This document shows positions 34,531 to 47,328 of a DNA stretch of 64,000 nt, in pieces. This DNA comes from Liolophura sinensis (Eukaryota; Mollusca; Polyplacophora; Chitonida; Chitonidae). The position numbers and the translations under genes were made by a program. The number at the start of each line of letters is the position of its first letter. Position 1 is the stretch's first letter. The stretch is from NCBI RefSeq assembly GCF_032854445.1, contig NC_088301.1, positions 15,932,281 through 15,996,280 of the forward strand. The letters are read 5' to 3'. Below the pieces are notes generated by a model, which had not been told where the DNA came from, searched no databases, and worked only from the letters and a program-made list of their open reading frames with translations.

Positions 34531-37286
34531 TCAGCTAAGCGTTGGGTGTATATTTCAGCCATCCTGTATTCTTCGGGAATCGGTGCATGTAGTACCCTGT
34601 TTTTCGCCTTTTAGACCTTTAAATAGATGACCATAACCTCATCAGGCTGGTTTACTCCGTCTGATTAGTTTGTTCCATCAAAACAAGCTTAGTCTCTGGT
34701 CATTTTTCTTCTTCCAGGGTAACGGCTTACACAAATAGGCCTACGGGCTCATTGTGAATAAACGGGGAGAGTTAGCGGCCCCTGTTTACTGTTGATTTGG
34801 AGTGTTTGCACAGAGAAAATATCTACAATTTTCAGGTGTAAGTCTTGTCTGGTCGGGGTTTTTCTCATGTATGTTTGTATGTAGGTGTTATAGAGTCTTC
34901 TCTAGGTAATCAGTTAGTCATAAATTTTCGGTATATTTACAATCGTTGAAGGTTTCTGTTCTTTGCTTTACGTTGTTGCTGTAGCAGTTACTGGTGTTCT
35001 GTGGATCACTTAGGGTGTTGCTGGACCTGGCTTGTCCTGAGCTTAATGCAGTATAAGACTAAGTTACTATTTGGTGATTTTTATTTTTTTATTTTTATTA
35101 GTTACATACTTTACGTTTGTTAGTTATTGTTAAGTTTTTTTTACCTTATCGTAGGTTGAACAAAACATTGTCTAACATGAACACTGTACAGCTCTGGCTT
35201 ACCGAAATTTGGTTCAGCATTACAGGTGTGATGTCATTAGAAAATCCATTTTCACCCAAATTGTTTGCATCAGAACATACATACGTCTTCACAACTTACA
35301 AATGTAGGCTCTAATGATCTAACAATAGTAGATTGTGCGGAAATTTTGGTGAGGAGATGTCAGTCTACGACTGACTTAGAGTGATCAAATATAAACATCC
35401 GAGTTGTGTTGATATGCAAATCGCAACTTTGCTCTGGGTTTGAAGTTAACCTGTTCAGAGCAGTCTCACATGTCCAGATCACCTTGGGCCGTTCAGCATT
35501 CTATACGTGCTCAGTAAAAATGACAGGATTAAATTGACTTGAAATGCAAATAATTTCAAGCCAAGAGCTTTACAACAATTTGTAACATTGTTTCAATGTA
35601 TTAAAGCCTCACAGGTAGATTAATAGTGCAAACAAAAAACAGTGCGGCAAATTAACAGGAATTTAGAGGTTTTAAAATCAATACTTTTGATATTTAGAGC
35701 GGAATGGATACTGAAAGTGTTTCAATTGTTTAATCGATTAGTACGGTCTTCGCCTAGTTGGATTTAGGCGGAATTTTCTTTGATCTGCCAAAGCAGCGCC
35801 ACGTGGGTGTTCATATGACATGGTTGTTTGACAAGGGTAATACGTTGTAGAGGACAGGTGACTGAGCATCCAATAACCGAAAGTCGACAGGATATATTGG
35901 GTACCTGGCTCAGAGTCCCGATAATCCAAACGTTTGAGTTCATTATGTTGGGATTACTGAGTGCCACGCTCGATGAGTGTTAATCAGTACTGGCGTGTGT
36001 TTTTATGGAATGCATTTTGATTCAATGCAATTTATCATCTGGATACCTGATGGTTGGGCACTTCGTTTAGTATTACAGTAGGCTACTAGAAGGGCAGTTA
36101 TATATAAAATATTACGGAGAACCTACCAGGATTATACCAGCTATGGATATTGATGAAATTGGAACCATGGCCCGCCGTTGATGTGTTCCGGTACAGTAAG
36201 CGTTTGTGGCAAGGATTGAACGAAAACGTTAGAACCAGTATGGAATAAGTTTCTTTGTGAAAATTTTAGTATAGTTAAACTGCAACCATAGTACCTGTAG
36301 TAAACGTTTACTCTGCGGTTAATGAAGGGCGCTAACTCCTTCGTGAAGTTGTTGTTTTGTTCTTTTTGTTGTTGTTGCACCAGTACTTCAGCGGACATTT
36401 ATCAGTGACTGATAGTTGGCCACAGTCCCTCTTTAGTTTTCCATAAGCGACAATGTTAACGTTTAGCTCTGTAGCCCAGTCCCAAACATTCCGTGGCCAA
36501 TAGGCTTTGGTGCATACCTGACTCAGCCTGTGAGAAAGAAGCAATAAAAATCTTGACATAGGTTGACCGTCAAAATCTGGACCTTTCTATGTCGGCAGCT
36601 GGGAGGGGTGTCTAGCAACGCAAAGGGGACGTCACTCACAGCCTCATCACCACCTGTCTCCTTGTGTCCTCTCGCCCAAAATTTCAAACTTTCTTAGAGA
36701 GTTTCCATCATTCTGATACCAAGCATGCACCTGTACACCAAAAACGGCAGACTGGCAGCAAAAAAAGACTTTACACCCTAAAATACACAGAATTACAACG
36801 GGAAGTTGTAATGGGAGTCTGTGTCCAGTTAAGGAGAATAGTCTAGCCCTATGGGTAATCATGCGTGTCGGGTAGCAGCCACCGCCGTACATATGAAAGG
36901 TTGGGTAAGGCAGTTATAATCCGCTTGGTTTGTGTAAACACCAATTAGCCACCCCCCTTTGGCAGCGTCCTCAGAAGTTTAATTACCTAGGCTTAGGGGT
37001 GGGGATATTCGAGAGTATACTGTTCTAATTTCTAGTGTCCGAAAACCTAGAAGAATTACGGTTAATGTCAGAAAGTCCTGACTATGATGCGCTTTGTCTA
37101 TGGGAAATTTTGGGGAGCTGATAAATCCAGTTAGTTGCTACTTTACAGAGCCCTTATCCATCACGCTTAGACAACTGCTGTGAAGCATACGATTTCCATG
37201 CGTTTCTCTGGAGGCAAAATTATATTCAGTGCAGTGTGCTGCTTTACGGATATGTACCGCAGGTTTGAGAACAAAAAACACTTAGT
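34531..37286. other. No supported gene
   Basis: Long stretch with only short unsupported frames. No repeats of the families described here were seen. Confidence 0.35.
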
Positions 37287-37703
37287 GTGCTTCATGTATT
37301 ATGTAATGAGTGGCCATTGTACAAAAGATGTCAGTTCCGTACTGTAAAACATCTTATCAAACTGAAGTCCACTATTCATAATTCAGCCTCTGATGCTATG
37401 AAGTCGTCTGTTTCTGGTGTATTGTATGAGGATAACTTGAAGGCTCCCGAGCCGTTCAACGTCCGGCTGTCGCAAGTCAAGAAGTCTGATATTCCAAATG
37501 TCAGTAAACTGTGTTGTAATTGTTACATTAAAACAAATTGGCCTGATTACTTACAAACCTTTTTCGAAGGGTCTAAATGCCAAGATACGTGTAAGGTTGC
37601 GGCTGCTATAAGCATCCCAGACTTTAGCCATAGCAAGAAGTCCCGAATGTCAGACTACGTTTCTGTCTATACCGCAGGGTACAGACAGACGGGTGGGGTG
37701 TAA
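37287..37703 (+). CDS. Unrecognised 138-codon open frame
   Basis: One of the longest single-frame ORFs outside repeats, genes and retroelements. The product is basic, with a cysteine pair-rich stretch (KLCCNCYIKTNW, GSKCQDTCK). I recognise no family. There is no clear acceptor, promoter or poly(A) signal. It could be an exon, a decayed element or chance. Confidence 0.18.
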   Translation: MLHVLCNEWPLYKRCQFRTVKHLIKLKSTIHNSASDAMKSSVSGVLYEDNLKAPEPFNVRLSQVKKSDIPNVSKLCCNCYIKTNWPDYLQTFFEGSKCQDTCKVAAAISIPDFSHSKKSRMSDYVSVYTAGYRQTGGV

Positions 37704-38479
37704 TTTTTATTCATCCTGTATTGTTCTGGTATGATTGCAGTCTACACTCCATTTCACTTTGTTAGTAATTTTGTTAAATGATAACATCATCTGGGCAGCT
37801 TTTGTTCTTTCTTCTCCATCAAATCGAAGCTAGTCTCTCCGGTTATTTTACGCTTTCTCAAGTAAAAAGATTCTACACCTTCATTTAAATAAATAGTCTT
37901 TAATTTTAAACACTCAAAGAAATAAATATACACGACATCATATGCATGAATTACAGAAACATTCACGAAAATTAAAACAAATATCACATGGTTAACTTAT
38001 CATCAGTGTTCTTCTCAGACGCAGTGCAAAAGGGGCATTGCGAAGAACAATTCTGACGTTTGGGTAACCCATAGGCCAACCCTGCGAGACAGTAAAAAGG
38101 ACGCAATACCACATACAAATTGAGTGCTACCGGCTTTTTCCATTTAATTCTACAGGACCTGGCCGAGTGATTGATGGTGCTTGTCTGTCAGTTATAAGGA
38201 CACAAAAAGCACGAGTTCAGTCCTAATCTTCGACCTTTGTATACTTCCCTACGCAACTTTCGTTTGGCGATTTGCGCAGTCTAGCGTTCGTTGAAAACTT
38301 CTTTTCTTCCATCAACATGGTGTGTATCAATGTCTGCCTAACACGCAGGAAAGTTCGTCAGTAACTTAATTACCAAATGTCGGTGGACTACATAATAGTA
38401 TTCAAGTAAATAAAATTTTAAAAAGCCCACCTTGATCCGAACACGTTTGAAGTATAGCTTTGTTCTCCATATTAAGTAA
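37704..38479. other. No supported gene
   Basis: AT-rich; a 66-codon minus-strand frame at 37787-37987 is unsupported. Confidence 0.35.
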
Positions 38480-38555
38480 CGATAAATTTATTTATTTATT
38501 TATTTCATTAGTATTTTACGCCGTACTCAAGAATACGGTGGGGGGGGGGGGGGAG
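38480..38555 (-). repeat. SINE family 1 tail fragment joined to a poly-G run
   Basis: Reverse tail (atttatttatttatttcatt) and the first part of the body (tacgccgtactcaagaat), then acggt and about 16 G. The rest of the SINE is absent. Confidence 0.7.
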
Positions 38556-38943
38556 AAGCAGGGATAACGATAAATAAATTGGCTTCAATGTTACTGCTTG
38601 TGTATAAAGTAAAGCAATGCAATTCAGTGAAGTGGCGTGCTGCTTATTGCTACTTAAGATGTTTGAGGCCTCATGTTCAAGTCTTGTTGCGTCCGCCACT
38701 GCTTTATGTCAGGATTTTGGTTCGATACAAATAACCATGGTTTACACCGCACAATCCGCTTTCCTCTACCCATACAACCGTCAGTCCACAAGACTCATTA
38801 TCAAAGGGACAAGCACTATAGTATATCTTCATCCACACACTAATGTTTCTAAATGTTTCTCCATTTATATGGCTGGTCATATTTGTACCTGTTAATGCAT
38901 GTATCAGTACCATCTGTATTCCCAGGGCTCCACCTGGGTGAAC

Positions 38944-39285
38944 TGTCATACCAGTACAGTCAACATACCTCTCTATTTCTCTGATTTGTCATAACAGTAG
39001 TTCGTACAATGCAACATTTCTCTGATCTGTCATACCGGTACATTCCGTACACTCCTCTATGTCTCCGATTTGTCATACCAGTACAGTCCGTGCACGCCTT
39101 TATGCCTGTGATTTGTCATACCAGTACAGTCTGTACACTCCTCTTTGTCTCTGATTTGTCATACGGGTACAGTCCGTACACTCCTCTATTTCTTTGATTT
39201 GTCACACCAGTACAGTCCACACACCCCTGTATTTCTCTGATTTGTCAAACCAGTACAGCCTACACCCCTCTGTTTCTCCGATTTC
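38944..39285. repeat. 43-bp minisatellite, about eight units
   Basis: The unit is close to tttgtcataccagtacagtc followed by cgtacactcctctatttctctga. Units vary at several sites and the copies at both edges are the most diverged. Confidence 0.92.
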
Positions 39286-39882
39286 TTAAATTAACACAGC
39301 CCGCAGGCTGGCTTAAATCCTGGATTGGCGAAAGTTCCGAAGGTGTCGGCTATCATGTTTCCCTGTCTCGACATCAGCTGCTGCGGTTCATCTGAGGTCA
39401 CGCAACTCCGTCAGTTTTGTAAAACTCTATTTGTAATATCAATGACACAAGGTTGGCGGTAGCCATGATGGAGAGTAATATAATGGGATCCAATACCTTG
39501 GTCTTCCAGTATATATCACTTACAATCATCACCAGAACTTTTCCATCTGCAAAGACAAAATTTAAAGGATCCGCTCATTTCTTGTTTGCAGAATCCAGCA
39601 ACCATTACATTGCAAGCTATGACAAGAATTTTTTGGAAAAGAAGGACAAGACAAACTGTATTAAAACTGATGGAGTGGTCTGTAATATCTTTCACACAAA
39701 GCTGCCAATTTAATAGCTGTACATATTTATGAAAATTTTGTTTAAAATTACGCTATAACTTCCCATGAATTTATTTTGTCTGTACCATAAAAGAACCTGA
39801 TCTGTTTTATGCCCTTTGTAATCTTAAATGAAATACAGTTCCAAAATACATATTTGAATATGTGCAATGAGCCATTTTGAAG

Positions 39883-41597
39883 TCATGTGGTAAAACAAGC
39901 TAAAACAAGACGGCCAGCTGAACTACATGTACTCTCCCTTTTCTCTGACTGTAGCTTTGTTAGAATGATCTGTTTCTGCGATTTGTTTAAATGGTCGGTT
40001 TGGTTTAAAGTTTCAGTTGTGATATTTGTCAGTCTGTTCTCCATGCCAAAGAGATTTGGCATTGCTATCTGCAAAACACAATCTTGCATGAGAAACAGAA
40101 ACGCATGAAGAATACTAGTGCGCCGCGATCTAATATTCCTTCATACGAAATCGGCTGGGTTTATGGGTAAAAAGGAAAGACCCGGTCCTCTTCAAGCCCT
40201 TCATCTTTGAGGCCGCCTGTCCAATGCTCGCTGATTCACCTGAGATTTCAAGAGTTTGTCGGGTACATGTACCTGGCGAAGGTTTTTATCACCCTTAAAC
40301 CTGATCACCATCATATAAGTAAACTGTTCTTGAGCAAGCCGTAGTTTAAAAACAAGCCAAAGCATTTAAAACAATTTAGCAGATTCTGTTTTATAAAAGG
40401 TGAGAAAAGCGGTCAAAAAAAAAGAAACCTGGTTCACTGGGGTAAATGGATATTCTATTGTTTATGAATTGTGTGGCAACAATCAAAGCTAACTGCAGGC
40501 TAAAGTGTACATGTACTTTGAGAAATTAGTTCTTTTTTCATGCTTTTTACTCACCTTTGTAAAGTACCAGCTGCGTTTTAATTTCTTCCAGTTTTTGCTC
40601 GCCAACCACATGCATCCGATATGAAGGCTTATAAGCAGGGCCAGAATAACGGCGCTGATAATGTTCACCACATTCCGACAGAAACAAGCTGTCTGAATCA
40701 GAGAAAAGTAACAACAAATCAACCAGTTTGTCTCTAGCAAACAGAAACAGTTTAGTAAGATCTAATACATTTTATAAACGCTGTATCATATAAACAATCA
40801 TTAAACAGCGTGTTTTTCGATAAGCAAGTGAAAACATCCACAATCAAACGAAAAAAAAGCTGCCTTTTGTAAAATCCATCGCAAAAAATGACTAGAACAC
40901 GAAAACTATATATACATTTCGCATCTTTGAATATATTTTAATAGCCTAAATATATATATCGAGATCATAATACAACACAATAGTCTTTAAACAACTAATA
41001 ACATGTGGCTCGCTTAATGCGAAAATCTCCAGTTTTGTCGCCGTTGTGATTGATTGTCACTGCATGATTAGATTGAGAGGCGGTTCTTTGTTAATCTCGC
41101 ATTTTAGACATTCAAAACATCTTACACAGTTTTGTCTGCAAGCCAAGTTCATCCTACATGCTCTCTGGATAAAAAGATATAAATGATGCCAAAAACACAT
41201 CTTAGTTTTAGTCACCTGTACACAAGCCATAGTTTAGGATTTCATTACAGAAAACTGATATTTTCCGTTATCTATATCTCCAAGGACTACAGGTTTATAT
41301 GCAGAGGTTTTTTGGCGACGTGTACCAGCTCAAGATTTCTGATTTTACGAAATATTTCGCATGTTCGAGGTATGCATCGAAACCATGACACCCGGGGGTC
41401 AATGAATTACGCTTACCCCCATGGCAGCAAACGGGTACACGAAAACTAGGAGCCAGATCACAAAAACAGCGGCGTCTGTCGCTATGCTGTAACCGCCACC
41501 TAGCGGTAGAAGACGAAAAAATCGTGGACCGCTTTCCGTGTTCTCCATCTTCAGTTTCTGAGCATGCCGCACGAGCTGATTGTGCTGATAGTAAGGC
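39883..41597 (-). CDS. Candidate small two-pass membrane protein, three exons (5' end uncertain)
   Basis: Exons 41417-41597, 40555-40692 and 39883-40068 have GT/AG ends, and the two introns between them are both phase 0. The first exon contains an ATG at 41548 (MENTESGPRFFRLLP) and a hydrophobic segment (AAVFVIWLLVFVYPFAAMG). It stays open upstream of that ATG to an acceptor at 41598, so the true start may lie in an earlier exon. Exon two adds a second membrane segment (IISAVILALLISLHIGCMW) and a basic stretch (KNWKKLKRSWYFTK). Exon three is a polar tail ending at TGA 39883-39885, with AATAAA on the minus strand at 39775-39770. I know no matching family. Another possible exon, 42014-42155, has good splice sites but its exit phase does not match. 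The third exon is the least certain. Confidence 0.45.
40298..40348 (+). repeat. SINE family 1 tail fragment (very old)
   Basis: caccatcatataagtaaact gttcttgagcaagccgtagtt is a decayed version of the SINE body end. It lies in the last intron of the candidate membrane-protein gene. Confidence 0.5.
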
Positions 41598-42801
41598 CTG
41601 TTAATAAGTTTACAGTAAATAGTGTCATGTATGCATAAAACCTGTTAATTACACCTATCTGAGTAAAAAACTACTGTAAACAAGACCATTGTACACTGTA
41701 TAATGATTTCAGGAGTGCTCAGTCATACGACATAGAAACAGTCTAAATTAATAATCAGTACAGAGGAAAAATGAACCGCGAAAATCTTTTTTATTTCACG
41801 GGTGTCGATCAAACCAGATCAAACATGAATGTGGAAAGCCATCGTTACAGCTGTGTATTTTCCAAGTTTTGAAAATCAAAGTTTCAAACTCAGGTTACTG
41901 TCCGAATAACATACACATGATTGGCAATAAATACTACAGATATAGTCATGCATGCAATGGGCCATGTAACGCAGCTCGACTCATGCGAATATTTCTGTCT
42001 GGAGAAATCCTACCGAGGCCATAAACTATGATCCAGTTCATCTCAAATTGCCAGCAAGACAATCCACCCGATTTTATGGTTGTCTTCTCAGTTGACGTGT
42101 TTGTGCTGTTACATAACCGCATAACGCTATAGAGAGGTATATTATTGTGGGTTAACTGCAATTAACATGACAGCATGCAATCTTTGACAAATTGTGCTAA
42201 AGCCATGGAGGTAGGAGATGAAAGTTGCCAATATTTTTACATTTAAATGAACAGTGTATTAAAACCCCAACTTAGAGACCAGATCTAAACTTTTAGGTGT
42301 GGCCATTTCACAACTATCACATTGCCTTTGTTTCCGTGATGTCTACTTTGCATTGTTTTCATATGATCGTTCATTTAATATGATTACAACACAGCATTTT
42401 AAGTAATTCGAGACAACTGACGTCTAGTAAATTGCAACTAACATCGCTGCATTTGTTTACCCAATTCTGTTTACTCCATGTTGCCGGGGGTGGGGAGGGG
42501 GTGTAACTTGCTATTGTTCATGCATTTACATGAACAGTTATAACAGAGCCCTAAATGAGGTAAATAGACAAGAGGACGTACTTCACCTGTAACACGGGGA
42601 CATTTGTCAGCTACCATAATGTCATCACTGCTCTGCTTCTGCTCCCAATGCTGTAGTCTTTAATATCGTTATTTGTGATCGGTTAATGTTCATTGTCATG
42701 TCATCGGGCACAAATTACCAGAGTACAGGCATCAGCTGCTGGATATATAATATGTTTATGATTGAATGTAATAATAGATTTACATGGATTTACATGATGC
42801 T
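41598..42801. other. Upstream flank of the candidate membrane-protein gene
   Basis: Contains the possible exon 42014-42155 (acceptor tgttaattgcag, open for 47 codons, donor gtagga). No other gene was seen. Confidence 0.3.
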
Positions 42802-42890
42802 CTGCCACCATAATGCTGGCCGCCATAGTATGAGAGAAAATATTCTTGAGCATGGCGTAAAACACCAAGCAGAATTAAATAAATATGCAA
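42802..42890 (+). mobile_element. SINE family 1, tail fragment
   Basis: ccaccataatgctggccgcc through ttcttgagcatggcgtaaaacac and an A/T tail. Head and most of the body are missing. Confidence 0.75.
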
Positions 42891-43534
42891 ATGAAATACT
42901 TAGAGCATAGAGATTCAAACCAAAGCAGCGACGAACGTGTGATAATTGGCAAATGGTCACACGTAACCGGTGAATTATGGCCTCTCGTAAATTTACCTCA
43001 GCCAAGGTGTTGTTCTGAATGTCTATGCAACTGCTTAAACAGTAGCAAATTACACGCCCCCCCCCCCCACTCACCCGTGACCATCACTTACGCAAAATTA
43101 TTTTAATGATGTAGTGATGTGGTTTAGAGTTTATCAGACGTCACTGGTCTAGAATTTTTAAAACTGCTGTGCTGTGGAATATGTTATGCAAATAAAAAGT
43201 TATCAGGATCATACATGCCATCTTGATAAATGCTAACAAAGCGCAACAATGAAGCTTGAAGCGTTAAACCGTTATTCATATGCCGTTCTCCGCCTGTTCA
43301 TGTAAACAGTAACACTGGTTCGTTTCAACTGGCTCTTCAACAATTTGGATGTCAGATGCGATCAATACAATTTTCAGAAACCTTTTTTTTCTAACAGTTA
43401 TAAATGTTTAGAATACTGTATAAATAACTCCAAAGAAAAGAGAAACAGTTGACCTTCTGGCCAGCGTTGGGTTCTGAGGAGATACACAAAGACGTTTAAA
43501 CTACAATAAAATACATTGCTTTGTGTTTTTTTTT

Positions 43535-43582
43535 TAAGTGAAGTATTCTTGTGTAAAACAACAATCAACTAAGTAAATAACA
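43535..43582 (+). repeat. SINE family 1 tail fragment (very old)
   Basis: aagtgaagtattcttgtgta aaacaacaatcaactaagtaaata matches the last 45 bp of the SINE. Confidence 0.55.
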
Positions 43583-45236
43583 TAATTGCAAACCAAAGCA
43601 TTTAAGACCATTTAGTTTTAGACCGTTGACGTCTGATTAAATTTGTCATTAACAAGACGGACTTTTTTTTGCCTTTGTGCCATTTCGCTTAAGCCGTGTG
43701 ACTAGAGAGCTTGTAACTTGGTGCTACAATATTTAAGCATTTACATGCATTCCGTCGTATTAAACTGTCGATATGGAAAGATAGGGACACCGGCCATACT
43801 TTAATAGATGTTTAACACCAGCTTGTGACATACACAAAGTGATGCTTAACCAAGACTGCCTTTACATGTAGTCATGTAAAGTCTGTTGCTATTTACATGA
43901 ACGGAAGCTGCATCGATGTTCTTGCTAAAACACTGACAACATTATGCCATCGAAAGGTGGTCAGACTATTTCTTACCCACGAAGTAAATTCCAGACTCTC
44001 CCAAAATCACGTGACTCATATGACAGCTTCCCCGCCTGTGCCACTGCGAGGTTCTCATTCATCTCGTCTTCCGTGTTTTCTTGGTACGTCGCTTCCGGTG
44101 CATGTGTTGTTCTCATATGCACGTAAAGTCGGATTCTGTTTAAAAGAGAAACTATGTTTTTATTAATTGGTGTATTCAACTATATTTTCAGGTTTTCCTT
44201 TTTATTTGTAAATCCATAGTTTTCATTCCTCCCTAATTCCCAACACTGTAGTCCTTCAGAATCATTAATAACTATATAGTTATAAAAACGCAAACGTTAC
44301 CCAGTCCCCACATGCAGTGAGAGCGGAGGAATCTATAAATTCTCAGTCCAATGCCGGGTTTGAACCTGCACCTTGTGTATTATTCAAGGGGTGTGTTAAC
44401 AGTTTGTTTTGTTTCAATCCGTTTAACTGGTCACCTGGATTTACTTTATATTACATTTCTGACATCAGAATATTTTGTCGCTACGGAGTAGAAATTGATG
44501 GTAGATAGTCCTAATTTTGACACCCAATAAATACAATGCTTCTTTGCAATGACGCACACATGTAGATTTAGAGGTTGCAACTCCTTATGTAAGCCGTATT
44601 TTATCAGACATTGGGCAGTGCGCTTGCTCCGAATTGCCTCAGTGAATCGCTTTAGTATAGCTGAACGTCACTGCGGTGATCTGTATCATTAGGATACCCG
44701 GATGTGGCATTTGTCAGCAAGTATGCATATCTGCATTGGACTGTATGACGTCAGGACTATAGACTAATTAAATACTTTCTAAATGTGAAGTGTTTGTCTT
44801 ATAAAACTTGTAATGGACTATAACACGCAGAACTTTTGTAGACTTTCAAGGCACAAAACGTATTGAGCATCCCTTTGGAGCATCCTAACTATATTTTTGA
44901 ACATTTCTGACAATAGTAGTGTCCAATTAATTATTCAAAATTGAATGTTTATGTCAGGTACATTTCTTTACCACTTTAATGGTATCAAATTTGATATTTT
45001 GAAAAACAGAGGTGAGGTACCGTACAACAACACCTAAGGAATGTTTACATGATCGTTTATACATGTACACGAGAAACCAAGAGAGATATGCACGTTTTAG
45101 TCACGTTTTATGCTGTTAACTTTTGATAAGGATTGTTTTGATCTAAAAAAAACCACTATGTTTTCATCAGTCCAGATAAGGTGAAAAACAAATCTGCAAA
45201 TATATTACATTTGAATGGCTTTAAGCTACGGCGATT
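43583..45236. other. No supported gene
   Basis: Frames at 43897-44166 and 44317-44508 have no support. Short phrases such as cccaacactgtagtccttcagaatcatta echo 42.64 kb (cccaatgctgtagtctttaatatcgtta), hinting at old dispersed repeats. Confidence 0.35.
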
Positions 45237-45269
45237 AGTATGTTAAAGGTGAAGAATGACTGAAAAGTT

Positions 45270-45660
45270 ATTTGTAAATATGATCATCAGTATTTTTTCC
45301 GATTCTTCTTTCAGGACAAAAGGACATTTGAAAACTGTTTTATATGGTGGGTATTTAGGACCACTTTTTGGTATATATCGTCTAGACATAACAAAGTCCC
45401 AAAGAAGTATGGCACACAATGTCCAATAAATATATATAAATAATAATTTGGCCTTGGATATGAACTTTCCAGCTGACAAATATTTTAAACATTGTAATTT
45501 GATTATATTTATATATCTAACATATTCCTAAATATTATCATAATTCAGATTTAATGCGTGTGTTAAGACGTAATCAACAAATTTACATTAAAATAAATTG
45601 ATTAGCCATGCATCATATCATGCAAAAACCACATATATCAAAGGGTGGTCCGAAAACCTA
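45270..45660. repeat. AT-rich repeat family 3, diverged copy
   Basis: Shares with 48.29-48.79 kb the blocks cttctttcaggacaaaagga, atggtgggtatttaggacca, tttttggtatatat, tattcctaaatattatcata and attcagattta. The right edge is uncertain. Confidence 0.6.
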
Positions 45661-46591
45661 CCATACATTTTTTATGTCTTAATCTCCGACAAGAAAATTC
45701 TAAAAAAAGCATTTAACACAATATTTGTGAGCAACTTTATGCGCATTTTCGTCTGGAATTTCCACCATCTGTATTTTTGGTTCTCCTCTAAGGCTTCACA
45801 ATCTATCCTCTGCAGAAGTTCTTTTTGTTTTTGATGCGACAAGCAGGTTTTACTTGGGCCATTAACTTCACGTGCGGTCTGGATGCCAGACTATGGCTAC
45901 TTTACGATTCGGTTTTTCAGAACATTAATTTCATCGGGGATATGATGCTGTTCCAAAGCCGTATAATTCTCCGGGGTTTATGACCCATGTTAATTTCACC
46001 ATGTCGCAAGTGACCCCGATACGTCCTACTTGTGGTTGTGACTGTATCACTGAAACCACTGCCTCGATTAATGTGGTTGGTATCAAACAGTTGTCATGGC
46101 AGGGAAAGTAACAACTAACACAGGTGTCATTTCATACGTGGCTCTTGAAAACACGTGACTCTTAATAGACATTGCAAGCGCTTCTTATATGAACATTTAG
46201 TTATATGCGGACTGAAGGTCCATTTGTTGAGTATCGGTATTATACTGGTATTAAATGTTACATCTTACTTAAGATACACTTTGGAGCAACTGATCTCAAA
46301 TCTCTGGTTTACAGATTCAAATAGAAAACCCCGATCGTCGACCATCTCGAACGTAACCAATAATAACACATATACCGTTTTTTTCTGACAAAATGGTGTT
46401 CTTCCATTTCTAAAAGATTAAACAACTTTCTAATATTTTCGTAGTTCCATTTCCATGTTTGACTTTATGTTCATCAATCGCCACGACAATCTTTCAGTAA
46501 GGTATATGCCATACAAAGAACTAGACTTCCAGCATTAGATCTGAGATGTGTTTCATTCTTGTCATGCACTTAGCTTTCAGAAATACTGATC
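45661..46591. other. No supported gene
   Basis: The frame at 46155-46388 and smaller ones are unsupported. Confidence 0.35.
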
Positions 46592-46888
46592 TGCACTTTT
46601 CGGGGCCTCCATGGCTCAGTCGGTTAGCGCGCTAGCGCAGCGTAATGACCCAGGAGCCTCTCACCAATGCGGTCGCTGTGGGTTCAAGTCCAGCTCATGC
46701 TGGCTTCCTCTCCGGCCGTAAGTGAGAAGGTCTGCCAGCAACCTGCGGATGGTCGTGGGTTTCCCCCGGGCTCTGCCCAGTTTCCACCCACCATAATGCT
46801 GGCCGCCGTCGTATAAGTGAAATATTCTTGAGTACGGCGTAAAACACCAATCAAATAAATAAATAAATAAATAAAATATGCACTTTTC
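46592..46888 (+). mobile_element. SINE family 1, young full-length copy with target duplication
   Basis: The copy spans 46602-46878 and is among the cleanest in the window: head ggggcctccatggctcagtc, gagttcaag-type B-box (here gggttcaagtccagctcatg), body, and tail caataaataaataaataaaa-like. The target TGCACTTTTC is duplicated at 46592-46601 and 46879-46888. Confidence 0.93.
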
Positions 46889-47055
46889 CACGCCTTCACT
46901 AACCTGGAGCTCGGGCTTTTTTGTTTTTTTTTTTGAGTATGCTGTCCTCAATATGTCAGAGCTGTACACTACAATAAGGTGTTCCCTTTCACCCAGCAAC
47001 ATTTCTGACTTCATATCACATAGTTGGTAGTGCATAATAAAGACCACAGCGTCGC

Positions 47056-47328
47056 AATAAGCCCAATGGTCGTTTCAAGGGTCTCGCGAGTTCACGCAAA
47101 TATCGGCGAGACGCGCGGGAGCTCTCGCAAACCAACGTAGATGAAAGACGTTACTTTACGGTAGTTGATAGATTCAATACACATCTATCTATCTATCGTC
47201 GGTACCGTTGGCACCTAACGTAAAATCACGTGTTTTAGCGGTAGTTCGCAGAGGCTCCCACCTGTCTCACCGATATCTGCGTGAACGCCTAAAGGGGTGA
47301 GACCCCTAAAATGCCGACTGGGCTTATT
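47056..47328. mobile_element. Foldback (MITE-like) element, 273 bp, CpG-rich inverted ends
   Basis: The ends are imperfect reverse complements over at least 85 bp. Left: aataagcccaatggtcgttt caagggtctcgcgag, ttcacgcaaatatcggcgag, gggagctctcgc. Right: gcagaggctcccacctgtct, caccgatatctgcgtgaa, gggtgagacccctaaaatg, gactgggcttatt. Transitions at CpG account for some differences. The centre has a short TCTA run. No coding capacity. Confidence 0.85.

Noticed and set aside
42014-42155. Extra upstream exon for the candidate membrane-protein gene
   Set aside because: Splice sites are good, but the exit phase does not fit any acceptor in the next exon; kept only as a note.
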